In this document: one piece after another, positions 29,000 to 36,640 of the stretch
Layout of the letters: each line of letters opens with the position of its first letter
Position numbering within the stretch: the first letter of the stretch is position 1
Origin: Desulforamulus putei DSM 12395
GTDB taxonomy: Bacteria > Bacillota > Desulfotomaculia > Desulfotomaculales > Desulfotomaculaceae
Reading direction: 5' to 3'
Length of the DNA: 64,000 nt
NCBI RefSeq assembly: GCF_900129195.1
Contig: NZ_FQUY01000004.1
Span: 67,582-131,581, forward strand
Made by a program: the position numbers and the translations under genes
The notes under the pieces: model-generated
Seen by the model: the letters and a program-made list of their open reading frames with translations, nothing else
Told to the model about the DNA's origin: nothing
The model's database searches: none

Positions 29000-29487
29000 T
29001 GATCTTTGTTTATGGGAAAGGCTGGTGGGAGTATACCAGGGAAACAAGCGTGTAGAAAAAAATATTTATGAGGCCCTTCGCAAGCACCCGAAAAGAGCGA
29101 AGGGAAAACCTAGATATGCAATTTAGGTAGCTAAGCAAACAATGGAAGTTTTCGCGAAAACTAAAACCACTGTAATAGGGAATATGAATTAATACCAAAT
29201 TTTGGTAGTAATTACATATAATGCCCCCCCCCCCCCCGAAGGAACGTATGTTCTATTTGCGTATTTCAATGTTTTCATCTCTTGATCATTCCTTCCCAGT
29301 TCCTTATACTACCCTTAAGAAAAACATTACCATTTCCCTGACGGGCGACCAAAGCCGTTTCTGCTAAAAGGTTAACGTCCGGAATCCAGCGTTTTCTTTA
29401 TACTGATGTTTACTTTAACGCATTTTCTAAAGCCTTCATGACCTCATCGGGCCGAATCGGTACAGATAGAATAGAAAAAAAGCATCT
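29000..29487. other. Gene-free stretch with a 14-C run and possible gene remnants
   Basis: A run of 14 C lies at 29224-29237. On the minus strand near 29400-29450 a frame reads SVPIRPDEVMKALENALK then stops, which resembles the end of a response-regulator receiver domain; a further frame (LLAETALVARQGNGN) near 29340 is not recognised. No full gene is supported. Confidence 0.35.
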
Positions 29488-29572
29488 CCTTCGGCAACCG
29501 GCTACCATAGCTCCATATAAAGCCTTAGGCCCCTGGCTTTGTGCCCCTACCTTTCGATAGGTTTACCTTTAT
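29488..29572 (-). ncRNA. Class I cyclic-di-GMP riboswitch aptamer (GEMM-I)
   Basis: On the minus strand the sequence has the order of conserved blocks of the Vc2-type aptamer: GGTAAACC (29567-29560), the GNRA hairpin TCGAAAG, GCACAAAGCC, CCTAAGG (29529-29523), TATGGTAGCC and GGTTGCCGA (29499-29491). CCTAAG with TATGG is the classic 11-nt tetraloop receptor that docks the GAAA loop. A T7 run follows after 7 bases on the minus strand. The aptamer is intact by eye. No intact gene follows directly: the next is the DUF342 gene at 28777, so the linked gene may have been lost. Confidence 0.9.
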
Positions 29573-29744
29573 CGGTCTATGCTTTAAAAGACACGGAATT
29601 AAATGTCTGTCAAATCGTTTTTTACCATTTCCTGGATTAGTCCAATAAAATACATGACCTATGCACTTATCCTGTCTAAATATAAGTATATCCCAAAAAC
29701 TTTCAAATTTCCATACTTGCATATTTGCACAGGTTATCCTCACA

Positions 29745-29770
29745 AAGCAAAAACCGGGATATTCCCGGTT
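29745..29770 (-). terminator. Intrinsic terminator of the permease gene at 29827
   Basis: AACCGGGA and TCCCGGTT (29752-29759 and 29763-29770) close a tight hairpin, and on the minus strand it is followed by TTTTTG. It lies about 55 bases past the stop codon of the permease. Confidence 0.8.
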
Positions 29771-29826
29771 CATTTATGCTCTGCCCGTCCGAATGATTTC
29801 CGCAAACTCCGCAAATCAGCCGCATG

Positions 29827-30789
29827 TTAAATGATAGCGTTAAACAGATAACCCACCATGATGATGGCCACCGCCATAATGCCCGCAAAGATGGCAATGA
29901 GCTTCACCTTCAGCACCTGTTTAAGAATAATCATCTCCGGCAGGGACAGGGCGGTGACCGCCATCATAAAGGCCAGGGCGGTGCCGATACCCATGCCCTT
30001 GCTCATCAGGGCCTGCACAATGGGGATGGTGCCGGCGGCGTTAGAATAAAGGGGCACCCCGATCAGTACCGCCAGGGGAACCGCAAAGGGATTATCCTTA
30101 CCGGCGTACTGCAGCAGGAAGTTTTCTGGTGCATAGCCGTGGATACCGGCCCCCACCGCAATACCAATAACCACATAAATCCACACTTTTTTCAGGATTT
30201 GTTTGGTGTAGTTCAAAGCATAAGTGGCCCGCTCCTGCCAGGACATTTTGCCGTCCGCCGCCCCGGTGTCGCCGATTTTAATTTCATAGACATAGGGCTG
30301 TACCAGGTGTTCCAGTTTCAGCTTGCCGATGACAATCCCCGCAATGATGGCCACCGTAAGGCCGGTGGCGATATAAATCATGGCAATCTTCCAGCCAAAG
30401 AGGCCCCAGAGCATGATCAGGGCCACCTCATTGACCATTGGCGAGGAAATAAGGAAGGAAAAGGTTACCCCCAGGGGCACGCCGGCCTCAATAAAGCCGA
30501 TAAAGAGCGGCACCGCCGAGCATGAGCAAAAGGGGGTTACAATGCCCAAAAGGGCCGCCATGATGTTGCCCAGAAAGGTTCGCTTATGGCTTAAAATTTT
30601 CTTGGTCTTTTCCGGCGGGAAGAAACTGCGGATAATGGACACCACAAAGATAATGGTGGCCAGCAGCAGCATGACCTTAATGGTGTCGTAAATAAAGAAG
30701 TTCAGGGAATCCGCCAGGTGGGTCTTGGGCTTTAACCCCAGCCAGTTGTACACTACCAAATCCGCAAAGGACTGCAACATGGTTATCAC
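29827..30789 (-). CDS. Permease of the ArsP/DUF318 family
   Basis: 320 residues with about eight to ten membrane segments. The motif TPFCSCSAVPLF near residue 85 is characteristic of permeases of the ArsP/DUF318 family, some of which export arsenic or other metals and metalloids. SPMVNEVALIML and SLPEMIILKQV repeat the two-half structure. A good promoter lies upstream with a 24-base palindrome just after its -10 (30816-30866), so it is likely repressed by an ArsR-type regulator. It is in line with the regulator/half-permease genes at 31013-32580. Confidence 0.85.
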   Translation of the reverse strand: MITMLQSFADLVVYNWLGLKPKTHLADSLNFFIYDTIKVMLLLATIIFVVSIIRSFFPPEKTKKILSHKRTFLGNIMAALLGIVTPFCSCSAVPLFIGFIEAGVPLGVTFSFLISSPMVNEVALIMLWGLFGWKIAMIYIATGLTVAIIAGIVIGKLKLEHLVQPYVYEIKIGDTGAADGKMSWQERATYALNYTKQILKKVWIYVVIGIAVGAGIHGYAPENFLLQYAGKDNPFAVPLAVLIGVPLYSNAAGTIPIVQALMSKGMGIGTALAFMMAVTALSLPEMIILKQVLKVKLIAIFAGIMAVAIIMVGYLFNAII

Positions 30790-30815
30790 TCTCCCGTAAT
30801 TGTTGTTCTGCCAAT

Positions 30816-30866
30816 CTATATTATTATATTTGAATATAGTTTAATACTGACTCGTCCGGGTGTCAA
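30816..30866 (-). promoter_or_regulatory. Promoter and probable repressor operator of the permease gene
   Basis: On the minus strand TTGACA (30866-30861), a 17-base spacer and TAAACT (30843-30838) form the promoter. A palindrome with arms CTATATT and AATATAG (30816-30839) overlaps the start site, as ArsR-type operators do. Confidence 0.75.
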
Positions 30867-30889
30867 TACAGGAACCAGGTAATTTCAAA

Positions 30890-30918
30890 ATAAAAGCCAT
30901 CCCCGGTTGGGAGGATGA
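30890..30918 (-). terminator. Possible terminator after the half-permease genes
   Basis: CATCC (30898-30902) pairs with GGATG (30913-30917) around a C/G-rich loop, and the minus strand then runs into TTTTATTTTG. The stem is short, so this is a weak call. Confidence 0.5.
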
Positions 30919-31012
30919 CTTGTCCTGGAACGGGCACGCCGTTCGTCTTATGCTTTTCAGCCCCTTAAACAACGCAAATTTAATGGCTGCGGTGGCTATT
31001 AGCCTGGGCGTG

Positions 31013-31564
31013 TCAGACTGTTTCCCAAGCCTTTGCCGAAATTTGTTGTCCCGTGCGGTTCGGTGGGTTAGAATTTTCCACAAATTTTTCCACCACAAAG
31101 CCGGTGGTGATAATGGCAGGAAGCGTCAGGGCAAGTCGCACCAGGGCAAACTTCCAGCCCACAAACCGCACTTCCATCATAATCATGGGGATTTTAATGG
31201 TGGCCCAGGTGCCGAGGAAGATGACCGCATTGGCCAAACGGCAGCCCTTTTTCAGCATAGCATCGGCCACCGGGAAACCGGCATAAAGAGGCCCCGCTGC
31301 CGCCGACCCAACCAGTATAGAAATGAGAATTCCCTTTAGCCCCGACCCCTGGCCCACATTTTTCTCCACCATGTGGCGGGGCACCCAGACATCCAGCAGA
31401 CCCACCAAAACCATGATGGGTGGGATAAAGAGGAGCATTTCTATCAGATAGTCAAAGCCCGTTTGGGCCGCCACCGCCCCTTTGCCGCTACCGGACAGAT
31501 GAAGTCCCAGATCCAGCAGGACTACCAGTAAAAACAGGGCATATTTTCTAACCCGCATTATCAT
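31013..31564 (-). CDS. Half-size permease, C-terminal half (ArsP/DUF318-like)
   Basis: 183 residues with about four membrane segments. SAAAGPLYAGFPVADAMLKKG and LGTWATIKIPMIMMEVRFVG fit the permease family of the gene at 29827, but only half a normal permease is coded. Its start overlaps the other half gene by 4 bases (ATGA), so the two halves are made together and probably pair. The last 25 residues (from SNPPNRTG) are hydrophilic. Confidence 0.75.
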   Translation of the reverse strand: MIMRVRKYALFLLVVLLDLGLHLSGSGKGAVAAQTGFDYLIEMLLFIPPIMVLVGLLDVWVPRHMVEKNVGQGSGLKGILISILVGSAAAGPLYAGFPVADAMLKKGCRLANAVIFLGTWATIKIPMIMMEVRFVGWKFALVRLALTLPAIITTGFVVEKFVENSNPPNRTGQQISAKAWETV

Positions 31565-32037
31565 ACCAGCACTCCCATCAAAAGCCCGATGACCAGAGCA
31601 AAACCAAAGCCCAGAACGTTCCGGCTAAGGGTAAAGGGCTTGCCGAAATATTTGATTTCTGCCGGAGCGGTGATGATTCCCACCATCATCAGGGTGGTAA
31701 TAAAGCAGGCCACAGCGGTGACACCGGCCCCGGCCTTCAAAAGCGACCCCGCCAGGGGGAAGGCCACAAAGGCAGGCATGAGGGTAATGGAACCCACCAG
31801 GGAAACCAGGATGAGACCCGGGATGCTCCGGTCGCTGAAGATGGTTTTGATAACCTCCGGCGGCAGAACCGCCAGCACCAATCCCATCATGCCGACAATA
31901 CCCAGCATGGTAGGCAGCAGGTTGCTGAAGGACTTCCAGGCAATTTTCAGGGCCTTTTTGGTTTTCTGCTTATCTCTGCTCCAAGAAAGGGCCAGCAAAA
32001 GGAAGGTGACAATAAACAAAACCGTGGTAAAACTCAC
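31561..32037 (-). CDS. Half-size permease, N-terminal half (ArsP/DUF318-like)
   Basis: 158 residues with about four membrane segments. The stretch GSITLMPAFVAFPLAGSLLKAGAG and MMVGIITAPAEIKYFG match the permease family in its half-size form. It overlaps the partner gene downstream and follows the ArsR-type gene by 81 bases, so the unit is regulator-half permease-half permease. Function, probably metal or metalloid export, is inferred from the regulator. Confidence 0.75.
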   Translation of the reverse strand: MSFTTVLFIVTFLLLALSWSRDKQKTKKALKIAWKSFSNLLPTMLGIVGMMGLVLAVLPPEVIKTIFSDRSIPGLILVSLVGSITLMPAFVAFPLAGSLLKAGAGVTAVACFITTLMMVGIITAPAEIKYFGKPFTLSRNVLGFGFALVIGLLMGVLV

Positions 32038-32118
32038 AATTAATCACCTCTTTATCGGTGCTATGTATTATGAAAGTACGAAAGGGCAGGAAAAAGCGCC
32101 TGCCCTCTGACTTTTGCC

Positions 32119-32580
32119 TTATTCTTTATCCTTGTTCTCGCAGGAATGATTTTCCTGGTCGCCGTGACATTCTTTAATTTGTTGCTGGCTGCATTGTCCG
32201 GATTTTCCCTGAAGTTTTTCCGGGTGTTCACATTTGCATTTACACATCTTCTTTATCTCCTCTCCTCGATTAATTCCTGATAACGACTCCCGCTGGCAGA
32301 CATATTCCGAGGCCGCCGGTCTGGCTGCCAGATCCCGCAGGGCCTCAGCCGTCTGGACTAAAACGCCCCTTTCCACGGAGTAATGGGTCCAGTAACCCCT
32401 CTTTTCCCCCTTAAGCAGGCCTCCTTTCCTTAAAACCTGAATATGCTGGGAAACAGCCGCTTCGGATATTCCCAGACGGTAGGCCAGGGCCCCCACGCAA
32501 AAATCGTTGGTTAAGAGCAGTTGCAGTATTTTAAAGCGTGTTTCATCTCCGAGAATTTTTAGTATGGATAAAAGCTCCAC
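32119..32580 (-). CDS. ArsR-type regulator with a Cys/His-rich C-terminal tail
   Basis: 153 residues from a GTG at 32580. Residues 1-85 are a winged-helix ArsR/SmtB domain (ILGDETRFKILQLLL, ISEAAVSQHIQVLRKGGL). The usual metal motif is replaced by DFCVGAL, which keeps only one Cys. From residue 112 (MCKCKCEHPEKLQGKSGQC) a 42-residue Cys/His-rich tail follows. An internal GGAGAGGAG lies before that ATG, so the tail may also be made as a separate small metal-binding protein; small proteins of this kind are separate genes in relatives. The regulator probably senses a metal and controls the permeases. Confidence 0.8.
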   Translation of the reverse strand: MELLSILKILGDETRFKILQLLLTNDFCVGALAYRLGISEAAVSQHIQVLRKGGLLKGEKRGYWTHYSVERGVLVQTAEALRDLAARPAASEYVCQRESLSGINRGEEIKKMCKCKCEHPEKLQGKSGQCSQQQIKECHGDQENHSCENKDKE

Positions 32581-32599
32581 CGTTTTTACCCCGCCTAAC

Positions 32600-32645
32600 T
32601 AATTAAGTATTAACTTAATTATATCAGAAAAAACTTAATTTGCAA
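32600..32645 (-). promoter_or_regulatory. Promoter and operator of the ArsR-type gene
   Basis: On the minus strand TTGCAA (32645-32640), 16 bases, then TATAAT (32623-32618) with an extended TG. The perfect palindrome TAATTAAGT-ATTA-ACTTAATTA (32600-32621) overlaps the -10, as expected for autorepression. Confidence 0.82.
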
Positions 32646-32851
32646 GATTTTTTAATTGTTTACCCAATCGCCAATTCAATTCTCTAATCATAACTAGTCT
32701 CATTTTTTGAGTGGCGATGGCAAAGATATAATATTTGTCCACCAACTCCGGCACCAGTAACTCATCAAAGAGCATGGGGTCTGCCAGGGCCGGCTCTGGA
32801 AAAGGAAATCCCTTCTGCGGAGAGGAACTGTACCACAGTCGGGATTTGCGT
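32635..32851 (-). pseudogene. Unrecognised open frame without start codon
   Basis: A minus-strand frame of about 70 codons (for example GFPFPEPALADP and ATQKMRLVMIREL) ends in TAA at 32635 and has no start codon or ribosome binding site. It overlaps the regulator promoter. I could not identify a family. It may be a gene remnant or chance. Confidence 0.25.
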
Positions 32852-32855
32852 GTGC

Positions 32856-33827
32856 CTATTTAAAGAAATACTGCCCGATATAGCTGAAGGCCAGGAAGAG
32901 AATTAAACAGGTGAGAATTACCTTGATGATTTTATCCGGCAGGAACTTCTGGATGCGGGCACCCACATAGGTTCCCAAAAGACCACCGATACCAAAGAGG
33001 GCACCCAGCAGCCAGTCCGGAGCCACAGCAGCACCGCCCGCTACGTTGCTCACAGCCAGGATGTGGTAGTAAACAACCCCGGCAATGGAAGTTATGAAGG
33101 TCCCGGCCAGGGCCGCCCCGGCCACGGTATAGACCGGCAGGCCCAGCACCGCTACGCAGAAGGGGGAGATAATGGCCCCGCCGCCGATGCCGTAAATGCC
33201 GCCGATTAAGCCCACCACCAGGGCCAGGGAGAGGATGGCCAGGGTGCTAAAGGAGTAGGTATCGCCCCAGAATTCGTATTCAATCTTCTTCCAGGAGATG
33301 GATTTGGTCTTTACAACAGCTTCCGCCGGAAGACCGGCAGCCATACGGCCGGAGTTTTCTTCCTTCAGTTTTGCCACCTGCTCGGCAAACTTTTTCTGCA
33401 TGATTTTGTTCTGCTCTTTCACCTGCTTGTTCCAACCCATCACTTCCGACAGCAGGCGGTAACCCAGGTACAGCAGCACCAGACCCACAAAGAGCTTGAA
33501 GGCTTTGGGATTGGGCAGGTACAAAATGCGAATCCAAGCCCCGAAGAATACGCCGGGCAGCGTGCCGATGACCACTGCCCAGGTCAAAGGCCAGGCCATG
33601 CGGCCCTCTTTAATGTAACGGTATAGCCCGCCGGGGATGGCGATAATGTTATAAATGAGATTGGTGGGGCTAACCGAGGGGCTGGTGTAGTGCAGCACGC
33701 TCACCTGGAAGGGCAGCAGCAAGAAAGCACCGGATACCCCGGCTGAAGCCGTTAAAGAGGAAACCAGGAACGCCACCAGCGGCGGAATAAAGGGCAGAAC
33801 ATCCACCCCGGACACAGGGAAATGCAT
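32856..33827 (-). CDS. TauE/SafE-family anion exporter (membrane permease)
   Basis: About 323 residues from the ATG at 33827, chosen because AAGGAGCGG lies 8 bases upstream. There are about eight membrane segments in two halves, split by a charged stretch (QVKEQNKIMQKKFAEQVAKL) around residue 145. GVSGAFLLLPFQV and GIYGIGGGAIISPF are the paired Gly-rich motifs of the sulfite exporter TauE/SafE family. Substrates range from sulfite to other organic and inorganic anions, and cannot be told here. Confidence 0.85.
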   Translation of the reverse strand: MHFPVSGVDVLPFIPPLVAFLVSSLTASAGVSGAFLLLPFQVSVLHYTSPSVSPTNLIYNIIAIPGGLYRYIKEGRMAWPLTWAVVIGTLPGVFFGAWIRILYLPNPKAFKLFVGLVLLYLGYRLLSEVMGWNKQVKEQNKIMQKKFAEQVAKLKEENSGRMAAGLPAEAVVKTKSISWKKIEYEFWGDTYSFSTLAILSLALVVGLIGGIYGIGGGAIISPFCVAVLGLPVYTVAGAALAGTFITSIAGVVYYHILAVSNVAGGAAVAPDWLLGALFGIGGLLGTYVGARIQKFLPDKIIKVILTCLILFLAFSYIGQYFFK

Positions 33828-34012
33828 AAAGTCCGCTCCTTTCAAAATGATATTTTGCTTAAAGCCTGATTAACCGGTTAGTAAAATCATCGCCTCGCTC
33901 TTATATTTGCATGGTGTATATAGTATTATAACAATCGTAGATGTTGTTCAAAAAGATGTCAACGGGGTTTGTAAATAATTTCACAATAGCGCCGTGTTCT
34001 TATGTATGCAAA

Positions 34013-34115
34013 GTGACGACTCCCCACGTTGAAACGTGAGGCTTCTCGGTTCATCCGGGCTGCTGCCGCACCCCGTCCCCGAAGGCCCCGTCCGGGCCCT
34101 TAATTTTTACGGTAG
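34013..34115 (-). ncRNA. Right end of an IS605-type element with the 3' part of its omega RNA
   Basis: Downstream of the tnpB remnant the minus strand has a GC-rich stretch and then the hairpin CCTCACGTT / AACGTGGGG (34041-34033 and 34030-34022) followed by AGTCGTCAC at 34013. This is the usual right-end pattern of IS200/IS605 elements, which also forms the scaffold end of the RNA guide of TnpB. If so, the guide would start just after 34013. Confidence 0.65.
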
Positions 34116-34832
34116 TTATACTGCTCGTTTCAAAATGTTAATGGCAGCATTTACATCCCGGTCTATAGATAGTCCACAAACCGGGCAGTGGTGCCACCTT
34201 TGGGATAGCTTTTTCTTCACTTCGGCACCACACCGGGAGCATAGTTGTGATGTTTGCTTGGGATCAACTTCCACTACCTTACGGCCGGCACTCTCAGCCT
34301 TGCTCGTCAGGATTAGCCTGAAGTTCCCCCAGCCGGCATCAGCAATACTCTTGGCCAGGTGGTGATTCTGGGTCATATTCTTAACCTGCAAATCTTCAAT
34401 GGCTATCAAATCGTACCGATTTACCAGGGAACGGGCAACTTTATGGTGCAGATCCCGGCGCTGGTTAGCCACCTTTTCGTGGCACCGGGCCAGTTCCCGG
34501 ACAGCCTTCTTCCGGCGGTTGGAACCTTTTTTCCTGCGGGATACCCGGCGTTGGTGCTGTTTTAGTTTCTTTTCTGCCTGGCGCAGCTGCCGGGGATTAT
34601 CAAACATTTCTCCGTCTGAGGTAGTGGCAAACTTTTCTAACCCAACGTCTATTCCGCAGGATTCACCGGTAGGCGGTAGTGGTACTGCATCTATCTCCAC
34701 TGAAAAGCAAGCGTACCATTTGCCGTTCTGCCGCCGGATGGTTAGTGTCTTAACCTTACCATCCATGGGACGGTGCAGTTTTATTTTCACCGGGCCTATC
34801 TTCAATACTTTAAAAACCAAGCCGCCTTTCAT
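34116..34832 (-). pseudogene. tnpB: N-terminally truncated TnpB (IS200/IS605 family nuclease)
   Basis: 238 residues where about 370-400 are normal. The RuvC-like domain is intact: SCGIDVGLEKFATT with the first Asp, LIAIEDLQVKNM with the Glu, and HHCPVCGLSIDRDVNAAINI with the last Asp, plus the zinc-ribbon pairs CSRC and CPVC. The missing part is the N-terminal wedge/recognition region, and no TnpA is nearby, so the protein is unlikely to cleave DNA. The frame has a plausible ATG, but upstream homologous sequence is out of frame or absent. Confidence 0.85.
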
Positions 34833-34888
34833 CCCCGGACTGCGGTCCAGAGTTTTCCCGGCGGCTAAAGTATAAACGAGGAATATAG

Positions 34889-35335
34889 CTAATTTTTTTT
34901 TCGACCATGTTGATCCTCATACTGAAATACCCTGTCACTAAATTCCTCTAGTTTCTCCTGGCATTGCTGAATGAGTTCTCCAGCCTTTTGGCTAAGGCTG
35001 ACTTTAAAATAATCCCTGGCCAGCACTTTTTCGTACCACTTTTTCAACTTTTCCAGGTCTTCTTCGTTTTCTTCCAGCTCCGCATAGGTAAAATGCTTAT
35101 CGTTTATCTCACACTCTATCTCTTTAAAAAAGTCGTCACATTTATCAATGATTTCCGTATACTCCTCGTTCCTGGCCTCATTAATCTGCTCAACCAGCCT
35201 TTCCTCCGCCCCCACTAAGGTGCTCTTAAAAAGGTAGCCTTCTCCACCCATTTCTTCGATTTCTTTTCGCAACTGGCGGAAGTGCCTTTCAGACTCTTTA
35301 TTACTGGGTAAAATACACACCGAGTTTTGTAGGGC
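34889..35335 (-). pseudogene. Chromate-resistance regulator ChrB, N-terminal domain, 5'-truncated
   Basis: The frame contains ALQNSVCILPSNKE followed by LRKEIEEMGGEGYLFKS and NEARNEEYTEIIDKCDDFF, a good match to the ChrB N-terminal domain. The first 30 or so residues of the domain are missing: at about 35333 the homology ends abruptly. No ChrA transporter is next to it. The C-terminus ends in a basic tail (DQHGRKKN). The reading frame as such starts at 35320. Confidence 0.65.
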
Positions 35336-35500
35336 TTTGATGGAAACGATGGCAAGAGATTTAATGCTCAGATTGAGCTAATTAACGAGATCAAACCAAA
35401 TGTATTATTGATTCAGGAGGCCAAAAATTTTACCCAAAATGGTATGAAGCTAATGTACGAAATGGAAAACCAAATTAAGAGGTCATTAAAAATCCCATAA
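35336..35500 (+). pseudogene. Fragment of an endonuclease/exonuclease/phosphatase family gene
   Basis: A plus-strand frame of 54 codons starts without an initiation codon: FDGNDGKRFNAQIELINEIK then VLLIQEAKNFTQNG, typical of the N-terminal core (NxE/QE motif) of the EEP family (pfam03372). It ends early in TAA at 35498. It begins exactly where the chrB remnant ends, so a deletion has joined two unrelated genes. Confidence 0.5.
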
Positions 35501-35657
35501 CGGATTTCGCATCGGATCATTACCCCATTATGGCGGTTTTCAAAAAATAATGGCTTAAACAGCCTTTCTCCGGGTAGGAGGGGCAATTCTCTCCTACCCA
35601 TCCTACACCCAAGGATATTTAATTCGATTAAACTACCACCTAAGGAGTGTGAATAGG

Positions 35658-36398
35658 ATGAACTTTTATACTGTCACAGCCAGCTTTCTCGGGACAGCCG
35701 TAGAATTTGTTGAAGCCCTTACGATTTTTTTAGCTGTGGGGTTCACCAAGGGCTGGAAGACAGCCATCTATGGTGCGGTTACGGCAATTGTAATTCTCGC
35801 ATTACTAGTTGGTCTCTTAGGCTACCCCTTGGTGAAACTCGTACCCTTTCATACCATCCAGTTAGTAATCGGTCTTGCTTTGTTACTCTTCGGGGTCCGC
35901 TGGCTCAGGAAGGCAATTGCCCGGTATGCGGGTTTAAAAGAGATGCACGATGAGGAGAAGGCCTATTTGGAAGAAGTAGAAAAACAAAAAACTCATGTAG
36001 AAAAAGGTAAAAGTATTGATATTTTTGGTTTTACCACTGTTTTTAACGGGGTATTCCTGGAGGGGCTTGAGGCGGCCTTTATTGTACTTACCTTCGGGGT
36101 CGCGGCCAATTCCATGCCCTCCGCCGTCGCCGGTGCCTTAATCGCAATTGCTTTAGTTTGTTTACTGGGTTTCCTTCTCAAAAAGCCCTTATCCATGATC
36201 CCGGAAAACATGCTAAAGTTTGCGATAGGAATCATGCTAACTTGCTTCGGGGTAATCTGGGTAGGAGAAGCAATTGGAATTGAATGGTGGCAGGGTGACT
36301 TGTCCATCCTTGTTGTACTCACTGTTTTGCTTATTGTCTCTTTATTCCAGATTAAATACTTTAGCCTTTGTGCCACTGTTAAAGGGAGGGATCAGTAA
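35658..36398 (+). CDS. Membrane protein of the COG4280 type
   Basis: About 246 residues from the ATG at 35658 (AAGGAG 10 bases upstream; the GTG at 35649 touches it). Six or seven membrane segments in two similar halves, each opening with an acidic motif: AVEFVEALTIFLAVGF and FLEGLEAAFIVLTFGV. The paired acidic motifs suggest a cation transporter related in layout to the Gdt1/UPF0016 proteins, but the substrate is unknown. It overlaps the next gene by one base (TAATG), forming an operon with hisE. Confidence 0.7.
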   Translation: MNFYTVTASFLGTAVEFVEALTIFLAVGFTKGWKTAIYGAVTAIVILALLVGLLGYPLVKLVPFHTIQLVIGLALLLFGVRWLRKAIARYAGLKEMHDEEKAYLEEVEKQKTHVEKGKSIDIFGFTTVFNGVFLEGLEAAFIVLTFGVAANSMPSAVAGALIAIALVCLLGFLLKKPLSMIPENMLKFAIGIMLTCFGVIWVGEAIGIEWWQGDLSILVVLTVLLIVSLFQIKYFSLCATVKGRDQ

Positions 36399-36640
36399 TG
36401 AAAAAGGCGTTTTTAGTAATATGGGGACTCCTGATTGATGACCTCCGACTGGCTCTGGGAACAATTCTATCCGTAATTGCTTGCTACTTGCTAAATTTAA
36501 AATATGATCTAGGTGAATATGGCGGCTGGTTGCTCTTGTCTCTGATCATCCTCTCGGTTTTCTGGAGTCTATCTGCAGAATCAAGAAAGTATAAGAAACG
36601 CAATAAAATAGAGAGGGGGACTCCCGGTGTCCATTCGTGA
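36398..36640 (+). CDS. Small membrane protein
   Basis: 80 residues with two membrane segments (IDDLRLALGTILSVIACYLL and GGWLLLSLIILSVFWSL) and a short basic tail ending HS. It shares one base with the stop of the gene before it and overlaps hisE by 14 bases, so all three are co-translated. I recognise no family. Confidence 0.65.
   Translation: MKKAFLVIWGLLIDDLRLALGTILSVIACYLLNLKYDLGEYGGWLLLSLIILSVFWSLSAESRKYKKRNKIERGTPGVHS

Noticed and set aside
29824-30525. Long plus-strand frame (HDDGHRHNARKDGN...) opposite the permease
   Set aside because: It is the shadow of the permease gene; rich in His/Gly/Arg with no ribosome binding site.
35649-35657. GTG at 35649 as the start of the COG4280-type gene
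   Set aside because: It lies directly against the AAGGAG site. The ATG at 35658 has correct spacing.
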